A stretch of DNA of 64,000 bases from Mycolicibacterium doricum (GCF_010728155.1 NZ_AP022605.1:2976001-3040000); one strand, 5' to 3'; shown: positions 27,207-36,512, counted from the first letter of the stretch. Numbers and translations are program-made. Notes: generated from the letters alone by a model not told the origin.

Positions 27207-28200
27207 ATGGATGGAGAAGCGGTGCTCGCGGCGTTTGCCGGATTCGAGGCAGCTCGCGAGGCGCTCGCCGGCTTATCCGTGGAGTCGCTGACCGCCGCCC
27301 AGACGCTGACCGTCTTGCAGATGCGTGAACGCGGGCATCGCCGCGACCTGGCTCGACCACGCCCTGACCGCCCGCCTCATCGACCAAGCCGATCCCCATG
27401 AGATGGGCGCCACGTCGATCAAGAAGCTGCTCACCGAGCGGCTCCGAATCACCGACGCCGATGCCGGTGACCGCCTCACCGACGCCCGCCAATTGGGGCC
27501 GAAGTACACCCTCACCGGCGAACGACTGCAGTCCGATCTGCCCCATACTGCCGACGCGTTGTCTCGCGGCGTGATCGGCGTCGCCCATGTGCGGATCATC
27601 CAGGACTTCGTGAAAAGACTGCCGACATGGGTGTCGTTCGCCCGCCGCGACGACTACGAACACGACCTCGTCACCCACGCGCAGACGTTGGTGCCCGAGG
27701 ACTTCCGCAAAGTCGCCGAGACCTTGCTGGCCCACATCGACCAGGACGGCGCCGAACCCGACTACCCCACCCAACAACGCCGCCGCACCGTCACGGTAGG
27801 CCGCCAGCAGGCCGACGGGATGAGCCACCTCGACGGCTGGATCGACCCCGAATTCCGGGCCTTCCTCGATGTGGTGCTGGCCAAACACGCCGCCCCCGGC
27901 GCCAACCTGCCCCACCACGACACCCACCACGACACCCACCACGACACCCACGACGACACCCACGATGCCGCCCGCACCGGCCGCGACCACCGCACCGCCG
28001 GCCAACACCACCACGACGCCATCAAAACCGTCCTGCGCGACACCGTGGCCTCAGGCCGGCTCGGTCAGGTCGCCGGCGTGCCCGCCACCATCGTCGCCAG
28101 CACCACCCTCGGCGAACTCGAACGCGCCGCCGGATGGGCCCACACCGGCGGCGGCAACCGCCTGCCCCTCCGCGACCTGATCCGCATGGCCGCCACCTCC
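27207..28200 (+). pseudogene. 13E12-family (DUF222-HNH) gene, 5' part, frameshifted and fused to integrase
   Basis: From ATG 27207 the frame gives MDGEAVLAAFAGFEAAREAL and the DUF222 N-terminus, then breaks near 27320. The adjacent frame continues with LDHALTARLIDQADPHEMGA, KKLLTERLRITDADAGDRL and DGWIDPEFRAFLDVVLAKH, typical of REP13E12 proteins, up to GGGNRLPLRDLIRMAA near 28190. At that point an HNH-type end should follow; instead the frame runs straight into the recombinase domain of a serine integrase. The missing 3' end of the gene is found at 36250-36512, on the far side of an 8-kb element. Confidence 0.85.
27913..27960. repeat. 12-bp tandem repeat encoding His-His-Asp-Thr
   Basis: CACCACGACACC is repeated three times exactly and a fourth time with one change (CACGACGACACC). 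In the 13E12 frame it encodes HHDT units. It is a simple coding repeat, not a CRISPR. Confidence 0.9.
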
Positions 28201-29164
28201 CGGCACGAACAAGGATTGCCGCACGGCTCGGCACGACCGTTCGGCTACGAACCCGACAAGATCACAATCCGCCCCGCCGAAGCGAAAGTCATTCGGGAGA
28301 TGGTCGACCGCTACCTTGCTGGCGCGTCGATCCGGTCGCTGACGATCAGGCTCAACGACACCGGTGTCGCCCCAGCGGTAGCGAAGTCGTGGCAAACCAC
28401 CGCGGTGCGCCAAATCCTGATTTCCGGGCGTATCGCCGGGCTCCGCGAGCATCATGGCGAGGTGATCGGCGCGGCGGCGTGGCCGGCGATCATCACCCCC
28501 GCCGAACGCGACCGCATCCTGGCCCGGATGACTGCCCGCTCGGTGACCAAGACTCGCGCCCCACGCACCTACCTACTCTCAGGCATGCTGCGGTGCGGGC
28601 GCTGCGGGAACCGATTGTTTCCCAAGCCCGCCATAACAATCCGACTAACCGGGTTCGCCGCTACGTCTGCTTGAAAGGCCCCGACCATGGCGGCTGCGGC
28701 CGAGTCACCGTCGTCGCACTACCGGTCGAGGAACTGCTCACCGACGCGGTGCTGACCCGCCTCGACTCACCACAGCTCGCCGACGCGCTCAACGGTAGGG
28801 CCAGGGTCGATGCTGATGTCGCCGCATTGGCGGCCCAGCTCGACGCTGACACAACCCGGTTGGATGAGTTGGCCGGACTGTATGCCGAGGGTGCGGTATC
28901 AGCGCGGGAATGGATCGCTGCCGCGACCCCATCAACGACCGCAGCGCTGCAGCGCGCCGCGACATCGCCAAGGCCACTGACACCAGTGCAGTGGTGGATT
29001 TGGCGGGCACCGGTAACGTGCTGCGCGGCCAATGGAATGACCTCGACATCGACCGCCAGCAAGCGGTCGTGAAATCGGTGCTTGATCACGCCGTGATCGC
29101 GCCCGGCACCCCCGGCTCCCGCAAGTTGGATATCAACCGGGTCCAGCCAGCGTGGCGCATCTAG
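28195..29164 (+). pseudogene. Large serine integrase, C-terminal part only
   Basis: The remnant starts inside the recombinase domain (GLPHGSARPFGYEPDK, EAKVIREMVDRYLAGASIRS, then ILISGRIAGLREHHGEVIG and ITPAERDRILARM) and continues with a zinc-ribbon (LLRCGRCGNRL then YVCLKGPDHGGCGRV). A frameshift near 28635 splits the zinc ribbon, and another near 28925 leads to the last part (RDIAKATDTSAVVDLAGTGN ... RQQAVVKSVLDHAVIAPG). The N-terminal catalytic domain with the nucleophile Ser is missing, so the integrase is dead. It is fused in frame to the 13E12 protein upstream. Confidence 0.85.
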
Positions 29165-29353
29165 TCTAGACAGCGTTGGATGCCTTTCGCTTCTCCGATC
29201 AGAGCCCCTGCCGGTTTGATCGCCATGTCATCGGGTTGTACCCGCCGAGCCATGGATCGGCATTGTCGGAAACGCTTGGTAAGGTCAGGGCTCTCACGCG
29301 GTTTGACTTGTGCCCCATACTCATTCAACAGATTGAAACGACTTGGCGACCGT

Positions 29354-30261
29354 TCAGGTGTGTCGTGGGTATTGGTAGCCGTCGCGCAGATCGGGCCGAG
29401 AGTTGATGTGTGCCCACAGCTTCGACGAGTACACCTTGTCCTTGCGGATGCTGTCGACGAGTTCGGCGAGCATCACCAGCCACGCCCATGGTGACGCTGT
29501 CTGATAGAGCTGCGGCTCGGCACGTTTGAAGTTGTTGAGCACTGGCGGCGGGATTTCCGGTACGCGGTGCCATACGCGGGAGTGGTGAGCGCAGATGTTG
29601 CGCAGTACGACCAGCGATCTCATCAGTGATGCGGTGAACCCGGCGTGGGGAAACCCGAAGGTCTTACACACGGCGGTTCGGACGGTGTGCTGATCGAGCA
29701 GCCCATACATCTTCGATAGTGTTCCGAAGGTGAGCACCTCCACCGCTGCCCATATCGGTGGCGTCTCGTTCTTGGCGGTGTGATGAGCCACGAATTTCTC
29801 TTTGGAGCGAGTGAGTTCGCCTCCGATGTCGGTGATCAGGAAGTCCCGAAGCACATTGCCGTAGCGGTCTCGCTTGTCGATGTAGGACGCGGGGTCCAGA
29901 TAGCTGTCAACGGGCATGTGCATCGCCACGTAGTAGGCCAATCGTGAACGGAACGTCACTTCCAGGATTGACAGTCCTTCCATCAGGATGCAGCGCAGTT
30001 CGTGGTCGAAGGTGTAGGTCGACCTGATCTGAGCCACGGTGCCCGCAGCGGTGAACCGGTTGTCGCCGTGGCCTGGCCGGACCTGGAAGTATCGCCAGTA
30101 TCCCGAGAGCCGGTAGTAGTTGTTGTCGATCAAGAGGCGCACCGCCGCGTGATACTCGCCTTGCGCTGCTCATAGTCGTCATGGGACGGAAGCGGAATGG
30201 GCAGGCCTCGTTGGGCCAGCAGCTCGATCTGCCTATCGATCGGCAGCGCAGGTTTCACCAT
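29354..30261 (-). pseudogene. Abi_2 (AbiD/AbiF-like) abortive-infection protein, frameshifted near its N-terminus
   Basis: The main open frame (29354-30142) begins RLLIDNNYYRLSGYWRYFQV and contains the Abi_2 fold with YTFDHELRCILMEGLSILEV, FRSRLAYYVAMHM and, near the end, the HEPN-type R-x4-H motif RNICAHHSRVW. The true N-terminus lies upstream in another frame: from ATG 30261, MVKPALPIDRQIELLAQRGL and a Pro-rich PIPLPSHDDYE, then a one-base loss near 30172. Abi_2 proteins are HEPN-superfamily toxins linked to phage defence. A shortened product from an internal start cannot be ruled out. A terminator lies just upstream. Confidence 0.75.
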
Positions 30262-30280
30262 TCCGGGCATACTAGCCAAC

Positions 30281-30331
30281 GAAAAAGCCCCGCCTGGTTG
30301 GGGAAGCTTGCGCTCTAGCCCTGGCGGGGTC
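30281..30331 (-). terminator. Rho-independent terminator after the type VII operon
   Basis: On the minus strand CCCCGCC ... GGCGGGG forms a stem closed by a loop of about 30 bases and is followed by CTTTTTC. It would end transcripts coming from the lipoprotein gene (30690-31112) and insulate the Abi_2 gene. Confidence 0.6.
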
Positions 30332-30689
30332 TGTTACCTGGAATCTACACGATATACGCGACAACGAAAAGCCCGGGGCGCCGCGATGCTCAGTATTCGC
30401 GGTCACAGCTGCTTCTGGCCTGCGAATCGCGTCGGCAGCTGGCGGGTCTGCGAGGTCAGCCGGCCTTTGCCACCCTGATGGCGTCGACACGCCTGATGAC
30501 GTCAGCATGGCTTGGGGATCGATCAGTGAGGTTTACTCCCCGCTCGGCGCTCTGCTTGGCCAACGGCAAAGAAGGCAAAGGGCAGGACTGGCAGCGGCCC
30601 GACGCCGACTGACGACCGCCGCAGCTACCTGACCCCGCAGAATTCGATAGGAACATCGGGATGCTCGGTGGGCATCAACGTTGAGGGGA

Positions 30690-31112
30690 TCAGTAGCCGC
30701 GCAGCTCTTTGATTTCCTGGGGGACCTCGGTGGCATGCTGTTTGTTCCAGGTGCCGTGGTCGTCTGGCGAGACGTAGAAGGTTCCCACGTCGCTGGACAG
30801 GATCCACAGTTGATGGGGTTCGGTGGTTAGCCAGGTGAACAGCACGCCGTGGCGGGTGCTGTAGGCGGCATCGTCGCGGTAGACCTCGTTGCCGTCTTGG
30901 TCGCGGATGACATCGACCAATGTCTTCACCGTGTTCTGCGGCTCACCGTCCTCGGCATAGGCGGTGTAAAGCCCCGACGGCGAGGTTTTCGGTTCTCCGG
31001 GGCGCACGGCACGCTTGTCGATCTCGTTGTCGCGACCGAACAGGCCGCAGCCGACAACGGCCGCGGCCACCGCGAGCACGAGCGTCACGGTGGTGACGAT
31101 TCGGAATGTCAT
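30690..31112 (-). CDS. Lipoprotein of unknown function, partner of the type VII effector
   Basis: A 140-residue precursor with a lipobox (TLVLAVAAAVVGCG; acylation at Cys22) and a soluble domain (SGLYTAYAEDGEPQNTVKTL, EVYRDDAAYSTRHGVLFTWL, HQLWILSSDVGTFYVS). Its ATG overlaps the stop of the long effector gene (ATGA), so it is the third gene of a coupled trio. Where toxin genes secreted by type VII systems are followed by lipoprotein or membrane genes, the latter are often immunity proteins; that role is inference here. The only strong motif is the lipobox. Confidence 0.75.
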   Translation of the reverse strand: MTFRIVTTVTLVLAVAAAVVGCGLFGRDNEIDKRAVRPGEPKTSPSGLYTAYAEDGEPQNTVKTLVDVIRDQDGNEVYRDDAAYSTRHGVLFTWLTTEPHQLWILSSDVGTFYVSPDDHGTWNKQHATEVPQEIKELRGY

Positions 31113-32388
31113 TGGTACGGGTAGCCTTTCGCGCTCACCAAAGCTCCGCTCTGGTCGAGGATAAACTCGGTTTGGCTGTGCCAGCCGATGTGAATTTGGT
31201 AGGGCTGCGCCTGCCCAAGGGTGATGATCTCAGCGACCTTGTCTTTGAACGTATCCGTCGCGTACTGGGCATTGGCGTCGATGATGTCGTTCCATTGATA
31301 GCCGCCGTTCACTGTCACCTTGTAGGCGCCATCGGATAACGGTTCCACGTGGGTTGTCCCGTCAATTTTGAAGCCGCCCGCGTCGGCGTTGGTGCCGTTG
31401 AGGTACTGGTATCCGGTGATGGATTCACCGTTCTGCGTTGTCGCAGCGAACTGATCAGAGTAGTCGCGGTCAGCGCCACCACCCGCCAGGTATTCAGTGA
31501 GTGATTGTTGAGCTTGGCTGTGCACGTGGCCGTCGAGTTCTCGGGCCAGGCCGTTGTGGTTCATCATGTATTGCGACCATTCGGGGTTGTCTTGGATGGT
31601 CCAGTCACGGCCTCCGCCGACGAGGTAGCGGTCGAGGATGGCGCGTCCGGCCCAGTCGCTGTCGAGCCAGTCGCTGCCGCCGCTATCGCCGCCTTCGGGT
31701 CGCCGGAACAAATCGTCGTCGCGGACCCGCCGCCCGTATTCGCCGTCGGGATCGCGTTCGCGCCCGTCGGGGTGGCGGGCGTCGCGGTCACCGCCGATTT
31801 CGTTGTCGACGGGCTGGATTGTTGCGTCCTGGCCGCTGTTCTCCCCGTCGAAGGTGACGGTGTCGAGTTCGGTGGCTTTGGCGGTGATCCGCCGGCCGAT
31901 GAGGGTGTCGGTGGCAGAAGCTGTTCGGCGTTCCACCGGATATTCTCGGCGTGTTCGGCAGTGGCGGTGTATCGCGCTGCCATGGTGGAGATATCGATTC
32001 GTCGGGTATCGGTCACGCCCAAGTCGTCGCTGACCCTGAACCCGTCGGCTTCCGCTTCGCGGATCGCCTCCAGTGCGTCGCGCTGGGCCGCCCGAAGATC
32101 ACCCGCACCGGCTGACGCCAAATCGGCAGCAGCGCGCACGGTGTCGCTGGCCGCGCGTACGACGCTGCTGTCCCGCGTAACACGGTCGAGTGCTGCGTCT
32201 TTAGCCGTACCTTCCCAGCCGGTGCCGCCCGGCGCAGCAATATTCTGTCGGTGCTGGTCGATTAGTTCGTCGGACTCGCCGGCTGAGGTTCGCCACCGTT
32301 CTGCGGCGTCCTCAAGGTGGGTGATGTCCCAGGTTTCGATCTGCGAGCGCGTCGGTACCGCAGCTGCCGGTGCCTTCACCGCGCTCAT
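31109..32388 (-). pseudogene. Long EspA/WXG-type type VII secretion effector candidate, frameshifted
   Basis: From ATG 32388 the N-terminal 155 residues form a helical hairpin with SQIETWDITHLEDAAERWRT, NIAAPGGTGWEGTAKDAALD (a WxG turn) and DLRAAQRDALEAIREAEADG, as in mycobacterial WXG100/LXG-like effectors. Near 31917 (after NAEQL) the frame is lost by one base. The next frame continues SATDTLIGRRITAKATELDT, then a 240-residue C-terminal domain (DWTIQDNPEWSQYMMNHNG, GGYQWNDIIDANAQYATDTF, IHIGWHSQTEFILDQ) that I do not recognise. Without the shift it would be about 425 residues. It overlaps the EspC-like gene before it and the lipoprotein gene after it. A sequencing error is possible, but nearby genes are also frameshifted. 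Confidence 0.7.
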
Positions 32389-32663
32389 ATCGTCCTCGTC
32401 ACGTCCTCGGCAGCGGATTCGTCGGTGCGGGTGTACACCGCGCCCGCGGCCCGCAGATCGCTGCCCTGACCCTGTACCCGTCGGGCTTGGCGCGTCCGTG
32501 CCGCGGCCAGTGACCCGTCCAGCGCGGCCACACCCGCGTGACTTGGTTGGCTACCCGCTGCGCTGCCGCTGGGGTTGGCCGCCAGTCCTTGGGCGATGTC
32601 CACGCTGGCGGTTGCAGCCGCGCTGAGTCCTGCCGCATCGACGGCCAGCCGATCTGGCACCAC
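32385..32663 (-). CDS. EspC-like (DUF2580) type VII secretion-associated protein
   Basis: A 92-residue helical protein starting at a GTG (32663) preceded by GAGGGGGATT. VVPDRLAVDAAGLSAAATAS at the N-terminus and the C-terminal DLRAAGAVYTRTDESAAEDV, with its Y-x3-D/E spacing, match the EspC/DUF2580 family, small partners co-secreted with EspA-like proteins. Its stop overlaps the ATG of the long effector (ATGA). The likely role is a heterodimer or chaperone partner that brings the effector to an ESX machine encoded elsewhere. Confidence 0.75.
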   Translation of the reverse strand: MVPDRLAVDAAGLSAAATASVDIAQGLAANPSGSAAGSQPSHAGVAALDGSLAAARTRQARRVQGQGSDLRAAGAVYTRTDESAAEDVTRTI

Positions 32664-32867
32664 AATCCCCCTCGACCACAGATAGCTATCCGGCACAGTA
32701 TCACCTGACCACACCCCTGTTCGTCAGCAGCACCGGGTTTGCTACCGCCGCACGTCATCCCCATCGCAGCAGGTCGGTGAGCAATTTCGACGCGCAATCG
32801 CCTCCGTGAGCGTGAGCTGCGGTCCGGGTATAAACCGGGTGTCGTACCGCCCTCTTATGGTCGGGGC

Positions 32868-33245
32868 ATGGTTACTCCACCTTTTCCGCTTCGTGTTCCT
32901 GCTTCCCGCCCGTCACGGTGGCAAAACTGGGTGCTCAATGCCTTGTATTCGGGTGATCGCCGCACCGTCAACGACTGGCTCGGGTTGATGAACAGCCACC
33001 TGCACACGCCAGACGGTGCCACGGCGATGGCCACCGCCCGCTACACGGTGCAGTTGCTCGGCTACGCCGAGGATCTGCGAGCCGCGGCCCAAGTACTGGC
33101 TGCGCACGGTCATCCGGCCGGGCGGGCGTTGCTTGCCGATGCCGCCCTCGACCTCACCGCAGCATTGGACCGTCTCTATCCCGCACGTGACGTCCTGCTA
33201 CACGCCGCGGGGGCCGACCGCGTCACCGACACCGACGAGCAATGA
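32868..33245 (+). CDS. Hypothetical protein (helical, 125 residues)
   Basis: Not recognised. A 125-residue protein starting at ATG 32868, with a basic N-terminus (RPSRWQNWVLNALYSGDRRT) and an alanine-rich helical C-terminal half (GYAEDLRAAAQVLAAHGHPA, DAALDLTAALDRLYPARDVL). No membrane segment or signal peptide. It is divergent from the type VII trio and overlaps the next gene by ATGA, so the two are a coupled pair. It lies within the integrated element and could be element cargo. Confidence 0.6.
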   Translation: MVTPPFPLRVPASRPSRWQNWVLNALYSGDRRTVNDWLGLMNSHLHTPDGATAMATARYTVQLLGYAEDLRAAAQVLAAHGHPAGRALLADAALDLTAALDRLYPARDVLLHAAGADRVTDTDEQ

Positions 33246-33934
33246 GCGAAGGGGTGGCGATGACCGGGTGGTGCGATCAGCTGCGCACCTGGGTACATGA
33301 GCGCACCCGCCCGCACACCACTGGGTCGGTGTCCGAGCCGGTGACCGATGAGCAGGTGCGAGCGGCGTGGGAGCCACTGTCACCAGTGACGGCACACAGC
33401 TGGCGAATCAATCCGCTACTGGATTGGCCGCTGCAACCGTATGCCGGGATGTCCAAGGTGTGGTTGTGGTCACGGTTTGTGGACTGGTCGGCCGATCGGG
33501 AGGACGACTGGATCGCCCTGGATGAACGGGGCACCGGTCCACCGAGGCGGTCGAGGATGGATGCCGCGACCATGGAGATGCTCACCGACGCCCAAGCCGA
33601 TGAGCGCCATACGCGGATGCTGGCCTGGTGGTCACACAATCAAGAGCCTCACCTGCGCCCCACTGATCAGGCCGCCGCGGTGAGTGTGTGGTTGTGGCGC
33701 AACAGGTTACGCGATCAGGCCGTCGATGTGTACGCCAGAATCTGGCGGAAAGTCTGCGATCGACGCGAGTCGGAGAGCCGTCTACCCTGGCCGGCGGATG
33801 GCGCCCTGCGGGGTTTTCGGCGCGCGGCCTACCGCGACTGGGATGATGACGACCAGTCGGCGTTCGATGCGCTGTTCACTGAGCGTCACGTCACCCCAGA
33901 CATCGACGAGGGACTCGGCGAACTGACCCCGTGA
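33242..33934 (+). CDS. Hypothetical protein (Trp-rich, 230 residues)
   Basis: Not recognised. A 230-residue soluble protein, unusually rich in tryptophan and acidic/arginine residues (HSWRINPLLDWPLQPY, SKVWLWSRFVDWSADREDDW, AVSVWLWRNRLRDQAVDVYA). No catalytic motif is visible. Translationally coupled to the preceding 125-residue gene. The Trp/Asp-rich composition looks like an interaction or effector-binding protein, but this is only an impression. Confidence 0.6.
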   Translation: MSEGVAMTGWCDQLRTWVHERTRPHTTGSVSEPVTDEQVRAAWEPLSPVTAHSWRINPLLDWPLQPYAGMSKVWLWSRFVDWSADREDDWIALDERGTGPPRRSRMDAATMEMLTDAQADERHTRMLAWWSHNQEPHLRPTDQAAAVSVWLWRNRLRDQAVDVYARIWRKVCDRRESESRLPWPADGALRGFRRAAYRDWDDDDQSAFDALFTERHVTPDIDEGLGELTP

Positions 33935-34066
33935 CCACTCGTAGCGGGGTATCCGGGCGGCACCCTATCGCTCGTTGCGCTGGCGATGCGGATGACGGCC
34001 ACTTCACGTCGCGAGTGAACCGGCATTGAATCGTGGTTCGTGCTGCTGCCTGGTCGCGGTCGAGCG

Positions 34067-34149
34067 TGTTGGCTGACGGTCGATGTCAAGGCTCAACCCG
34101 GTGGTTGACCGCACGCGGCGCTGGCCTTGACACCAACTGCCAGCCAACA
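34067..34149. repeat. 83-bp dyad with two concentric inverted-repeat arms
   Basis: TGTTGGCTG (34067-34075) is matched by CAGCCAACA (34141-34149), and TGTCAAGGC (34084-34092) by GCCTTGACA (34124-34132). Both pairs share the same centre at 34108 and are separated by 8 bases on each side. The dyad lies between converging genes (the Trp-rich protein and the RepSA tail ORF) in a gap of about 300 bp that otherwise has no gene. It could be a bidirectional terminator or part of a replication origin. Confidence 0.75.
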
Positions 34150-34238
34150 GGACTGCGCTGATATGACCAGGCGAGAAACAACATAGCTGTTGGGGCTCCT
34201 TCGTGCTGGCACTCGCTCAGATCTGTCGGTTGCCGTGC

Positions 34239-34400
34239 TCAGCGCAGCAGGGTGGCGATATCGGGGAGAATGGCGGGATTGGTGATGGTGACGGCGAGTT
34301 GTTGGCGCTCACAGGATTCGACCAGCCAGGCGGTGAATTCTTCACGACTATAGGACTTCTCGATCCTCCGCTCCGCGTTGCCCTTATGGATGCTAGCCAT
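34239..34400 (-). CDS. Small ORF following the RepSA remnant
   Basis: A 53-residue product (MASIHKGNAERRIEKSYSRE, then FTAWLVESCERQQLAVTITN) whose ATG overlaps the last codons of the RepSA frame. The start context and overlap suggest a real gene downstream of the replication gene. Not recognised; too short for a family call. Confidence 0.45.
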   Translation of the reverse strand: MASIHKGNAERRIEKSYSREEFTAWLVESCERQQLAVTITNPAILPDIATLLR

Positions 34401-34860
34401 CGGGCACCCCGACAGGAGCGTCACGGCGCTGTGGTTGCAGTGCCTCGCGCGCGGTATGACGCTGCTGGATGCGACGCAGTGATGCACTGATGATCAACGT
34501 GCGGTCGCCGACGCTGGGGTGGCCGGCGCGGTCAAACTCCCACGCCACCAGATCGTCAGCATCAAAAGAGCTAGTGGAGTCGTCGCCCAATGTTGAATCA
34601 GTCTGTTGTGCAGCGTTTTTTGCGTGTTGTTCGTGGGTCCAGGTGGCGCGTCGTTCGCGCAGTGCGGTCATGGTGGTGGAGTAGCGCCGGGATTTGCTGG
34701 TGATGTGGCCGCGGAAACCGAGGGTGTGTAGCCAGCGCCTGATGCCGCTAACTCCTTGGTCGGCGAGATCGCTGATGGTGCCCAGGATGGCGCGCACATG
34801 CGCGGACACCTCCAGGTCGCCGATGGCTTCGGTCGAGAGGGCCGCTGCGAGGGCACCGGC
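34393..34860 (-). pseudogene. RepSA-type replication initiator, C-terminal remnant
   Basis: The minus frame ending at 34393 contains GIRRWLHTLGFRGHITSKSR and RYSTTMTALRERRATWTHEQ, the C-terminal GFRGHxxTKSRRYSTT signature of RepSA proteins from actinomycete integrative elements and plasmids. A linker then leads to VAWEFDRAGHPSVGDRTLII. The N-terminal catalytic part (HUH motifs) is missing; upstream of about 34860 the DNA has become repeats and then the divergent ATPase gene. Confidence 0.65.
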
Positions 34861-34873
34861 TCCGGCTACATCC

Positions 34874-34953
34874 CGCGAATCGGCGACCACATATCCCGCG
34901 GATCGGCGAAGTAGATAACGCGAATCGGCGATGCAGCCATCGCGGATCGGCGA
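34874..34953. repeat. Four iteron-like 13-bp direct repeats with 22-23 bp period
   Basis: CGCGRATCGGCGA occurs at 34874, 34897, 34919 and 34941, alternating A, G, A, G at the fifth base. The spacing of 22-23 bp is about two helical turns. The sequences between copies are not conserved. The array ends 21 bp before the ATPase start and abuts the RepSA remnant, so it is either an iteron array of the element's origin or a multi-site operator of the ATPase gene. Confidence 0.8.
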
Positions 34954-34974
34954 GCTCTTGGATATATTGTCGCA

Positions 34975-36237
34975 GTGAATGTGCCGCACCGTGTCGCTCG
35001 AAACCTGCGTCCGAGGGTTGAAGAGGCGCTGGCCGACACGCGGATCGTTGTCGTTCAGGGCGCGCGACAGGTTGGCAAGTCCACGCTGGCGGCCGAGATC
35101 ACACGCCACCGCGGCGGGCGTTTAGTCACCCTCGACGATGACGTGACCCGAACGGCAGCGGCCACAGATCCCCACAGTTTCGTTCGCCAGTTCCCCGACG
35201 AACTACTCACGATCGACGAAGTGCAACGGGCCCCAGAACTGGTCCTTGCGCTCAAGGCCACCGTTGACGCCGACCAGAGGCCAGGCCAGTATCTGCTCAC
35301 CGGATCCGCCAATCTCTTGCAGCTCCCAGCGACCGAGGACAGCCTCGCCGGCCGGGCTGAGAGCCTCGAACTCTTCGGATTTAGCCAAGGCGAACTCGCC
35401 GGAGTTACTGATGCCTTCATCGACCGGCTGTTTGCCGGCGATCTCTTCCTTGGTCACGAAAGCGACCTGACCCGTCATGACTATCTCACCCGCGCCTGTA
35501 CCGGCAGCTACCCCGAGGCTGTCAACCGAACGTCAACCAGACGCCGAAATGCATGGCTGGATAACTACGTCGACCGCATCGTCAAACGCGATGCATTGGA
35601 CGTCTCCAATCTCCAACGCATCGCCGACCTGCCGCGGCTCATCCGACTCCTGGCCGCACGCAGCGCATCCGAGCTCAACCTGAGTTCCCTGGCCGCTGAC
35701 GCGGAGATCCCCGTGCGCACCCTGCCGCCCTACCTCGATCTCCTCGAGACCCTGTATCTCATCGATCGCATACCCGCATGGTCGACCAACCTTTCCAAGC
35801 GGGTCGTCGATCGACCGAAAGTCCTCCTCCTCGATTCCGGACTGGCCGCTCGCCTCGTCAACGTCTCACCTACTGGAGCCGGGCCGAATGCCAACCCGGA
35901 CGCAGCAGGGGCCATCATCGAAACTTTCGTGATCTCGGAACTCCGGCGACAACTCGGATGGTCACAACAGACCCCTCGACTCTTCCACTATCGCGATCGA
36001 GACGGCGCCGAGGTAGACCTGATACTGGAAACCGCCGACGGCCTCATCGCCGCGATCGAGATCAAGTCGGCGGCAACCCTCCGAAGCAAAGACACCCGCT
36101 GGATCACCCGACTCCGCGACAGAGTCGGGACACGCTTCGCCGGCGGCCTCATCCTCCACACCGGTCCACAAGCCCAGCCATTCGGCGACCGGCTCGCAGC
36201 CGTCCCCATCGACGCCCTCTGGTCCGCCAGGGGGTAG
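34975..36237 (+). CDS. AAA+ ATPase with DUF4143 domain
   Basis: A 420-residue protein of the ATPase/DUF4143 family. Walker A is GARQVGKST (about 30-38), Walker B LLTIDEVQRAP (about 77-87), and sensor region LLTGSANLLQLPATEDSLAG. The C-terminal DUF4143 half (ETLYLIDRIPAWSTNLSKRV, then KVLLLDSGLAARLV) ends in a PD-(D/E)XK-like pattern, GAEVDLILE...AIEIKSAAT. These proteins are common on mobile elements and plasmids; their exact biochemistry is not settled. Start at an ATG (34978) or GTG (34975), 20-odd bases after the iteron-like array. The frame is intact, unlike most of its neighbours. Confidence 0.9.
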   Translation: MNVPHRVARNLRPRVEEALADTRIVVVQGARQVGKSTLAAEITRHRGGRLVTLDDDVTRTAAATDPHSFVRQFPDELLTIDEVQRAPELVLALKATVDADQRPGQYLLTGSANLLQLPATEDSLAGRAESLELFGFSQGELAGVTDAFIDRLFAGDLFLGHESDLTRHDYLTRACTGSYPEAVNRTSTRRRNAWLDNYVDRIVKRDALDVSNLQRIADLPRLIRLLAARSASELNLSSLAADAEIPVRTLPPYLDLLETLYLIDRIPAWSTNLSKRVVDRPKVLLLDSGLAARLVNVSPTGAGPNANPDAAGAIIETFVISELRRQLGWSQQTPRLFHYRDRDGAEVDLILETADGLIAAIEIKSAATLRSKDTRWITRLRDRVGTRFAGGLILHTGPQAQPFGDRLAAVPIDALWSARG

Positions 36238-36249
36238 CTTCCCGACTTG

Positions 36250-36512
<263 letters not shown>

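Noticed and set aside
27913..27960. Possible CRISPR-like array
   Set aside because: It is a contiguous 12-bp coding tandem repeat with no spacers. No CRISPR array or cas gene was seen in the window.
34874..34953. Short CRISPR array
   Set aside because: Repeats are 13 bp with 9-10 bp between them, far too short for CRISPR; the phasing fits iterons or operator sites.
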